Position numbers and translations under genes: made by a program. Source: Candidatus Pullichristensenella stercorigallinarum (GTDB taxonomy: Bacteria > Bacillota > Clostridia > Christensenellales > Aristaeellaceae). Taken from it: 64,000 bases of DNA. This document shows positions 63,853 to 64,000 of the stretch, piece by piece. Under the pieces are notes generated by a model that worked only from the letters and a program-made list of their open reading frames with translations, did not search any database and was not told the origin of the DNA. The stretch lies in contig DVFZ01000100.1 of assembly GCA_018712945.1 (NCBI GenBank), positions 1 through 64,000 on the forward strand. Reading direction: 5' to 3'. The first letter of the stretch is position 1. Each line of letters opens with the position of its first letter.

Positions 63853-64000
63853 TTAGTCGTACACGAGCATGGCGATGTCGGGATCGTCGATGTTCTCGGC
63901 GGTGTACCACTGCGCGCCGGTATCGACGTCGGAAACTTCCTCGCCGTTGGCGGCCTTCACAGCCAGCTCAACCGCCAGATAGCCGATGCGGTAGGGATCC
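63853..64000 (-). CDS. C-terminal end of a periplasmic sugar-binding-like protein (partial)
   Basis: 48 residues up to TAA (63855-63853). DPYRIGYLAVELAVKAANGEEV followed by DVDTGAQWYTAENIDDPDIAMLVYD resembles the end of RbsB-type sugar ABC binding proteins, where Y-x-x-G-x-x-A-x-x-L-A-x-x-A-x-x-G and VDTG-x-x-x-x-x-x-x-N occur. The rest lies beyond the window. Confidence 0.7.
   Translation of the reverse strand, partial: DPYRIGYLAVELAVKAANGEEVSDVDTGAQWYTAENIDDPDIAMLVYD

Overview
The window is a high-GC stretch from a spore-forming, anaerobic, Gram-positive (monoderm) bacterium of the class Clostridia. The evidence is gene content: sigma-K with an intact pro-sequence, the YtfJ/GerW sporulation protein, the cotJABC coat operon, the firmicute ylxM-ffh-rpsP-khpA-rimM-trmD operon, the yggS-sepF-yggT-ylmH-divIVA-lspA-rluD division/envelope cluster, yerC-pcrA-ligA, and a ferredoxin-linked NfnAB transhydrogenase. 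I cannot name the genus from sequence alone.

Layout. 0-5 kb: end of a UPF0303 gene, LCP-ydcF, an MFS exporter, then ytfI-ytfJ-sigK. 5.3-17.5 kb: a long minus-strand peptide-uptake and D-amino-acid operon. It encodes a Dpp/Opp-type ABC importer, an Asp/Glu-type racemase, an N-acyl-D-amino-acid deacylase, an M19 dipeptidase and an M28 peptidase, with a GntR regulator next door. The oppD-like ATPase of this importer has an in-frame TAA. 18-21 kb: HAD hydrolase and a zinc-ribbon/peptidoglycan-binding membrane protein. 21-26 kb: a YtfQRT-YjfF-type sugar ABC operon. 26-28.8 kb: L10 leader, rplJ-rplL, and a DUF362/ferredoxin protein. 29-31.3 kb: a dCACHE-GGDEF-EAL c-di-GMP protein behind a G10 tract. 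31.3-35.2 kb: the SRP/ribosome-maturation operon. 35-38.7 kb: glycosyltransferase, GNAT, DUF1292, an alkyltransferase-like protein and a short MgtE with an upstream ORF in its leader. 38.9-45 kb: the division cluster on the minus strand. 45-52 kb: lgt, two degV, cotJABC, deoC, nfnAB. 52.7-56.4 kb: ruvCA and a polar amino-acid ABC operon. 56.9-61.4 kb: ligA, pcrA, yerC (minus strand). 61.6-64 kb: a secreted 5'-nucleotidase and the end of another sugar-binding protein.

The least explained signal is a dispersed intergenic element of about 200 bp, present three times (33682-33920 plus, 37105-37360 minus, 56389-56620 plus). Its predicted fold is conserved, with paired compensatory changes in one arm. 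Two of the copies are bracketed by direct repeats that are themselves hairpins, nearly or fully identical within a copy but different between copies. It carries no gene and occurs in both orientations relative to neighbouring genes, which fits a non-autonomous mobile or REP-like element better than a cis-regulatory RNA. Other unusual points are substrate-binding proteins without lipoboxes although lgt and lspA are present, and an acidic Ala/Glu insert in a sugar permease that resembles the tail of a binding protein elsewhere in the window.

Promoters are mostly of the TTGACA-17-TATAAT type and many transcription units end in clear stem-plus-T-run terminators, so unit boundaries are fairly well supported by the sequence. 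No tRNA, rRNA, CRISPR array, transposase or integrase was seen.
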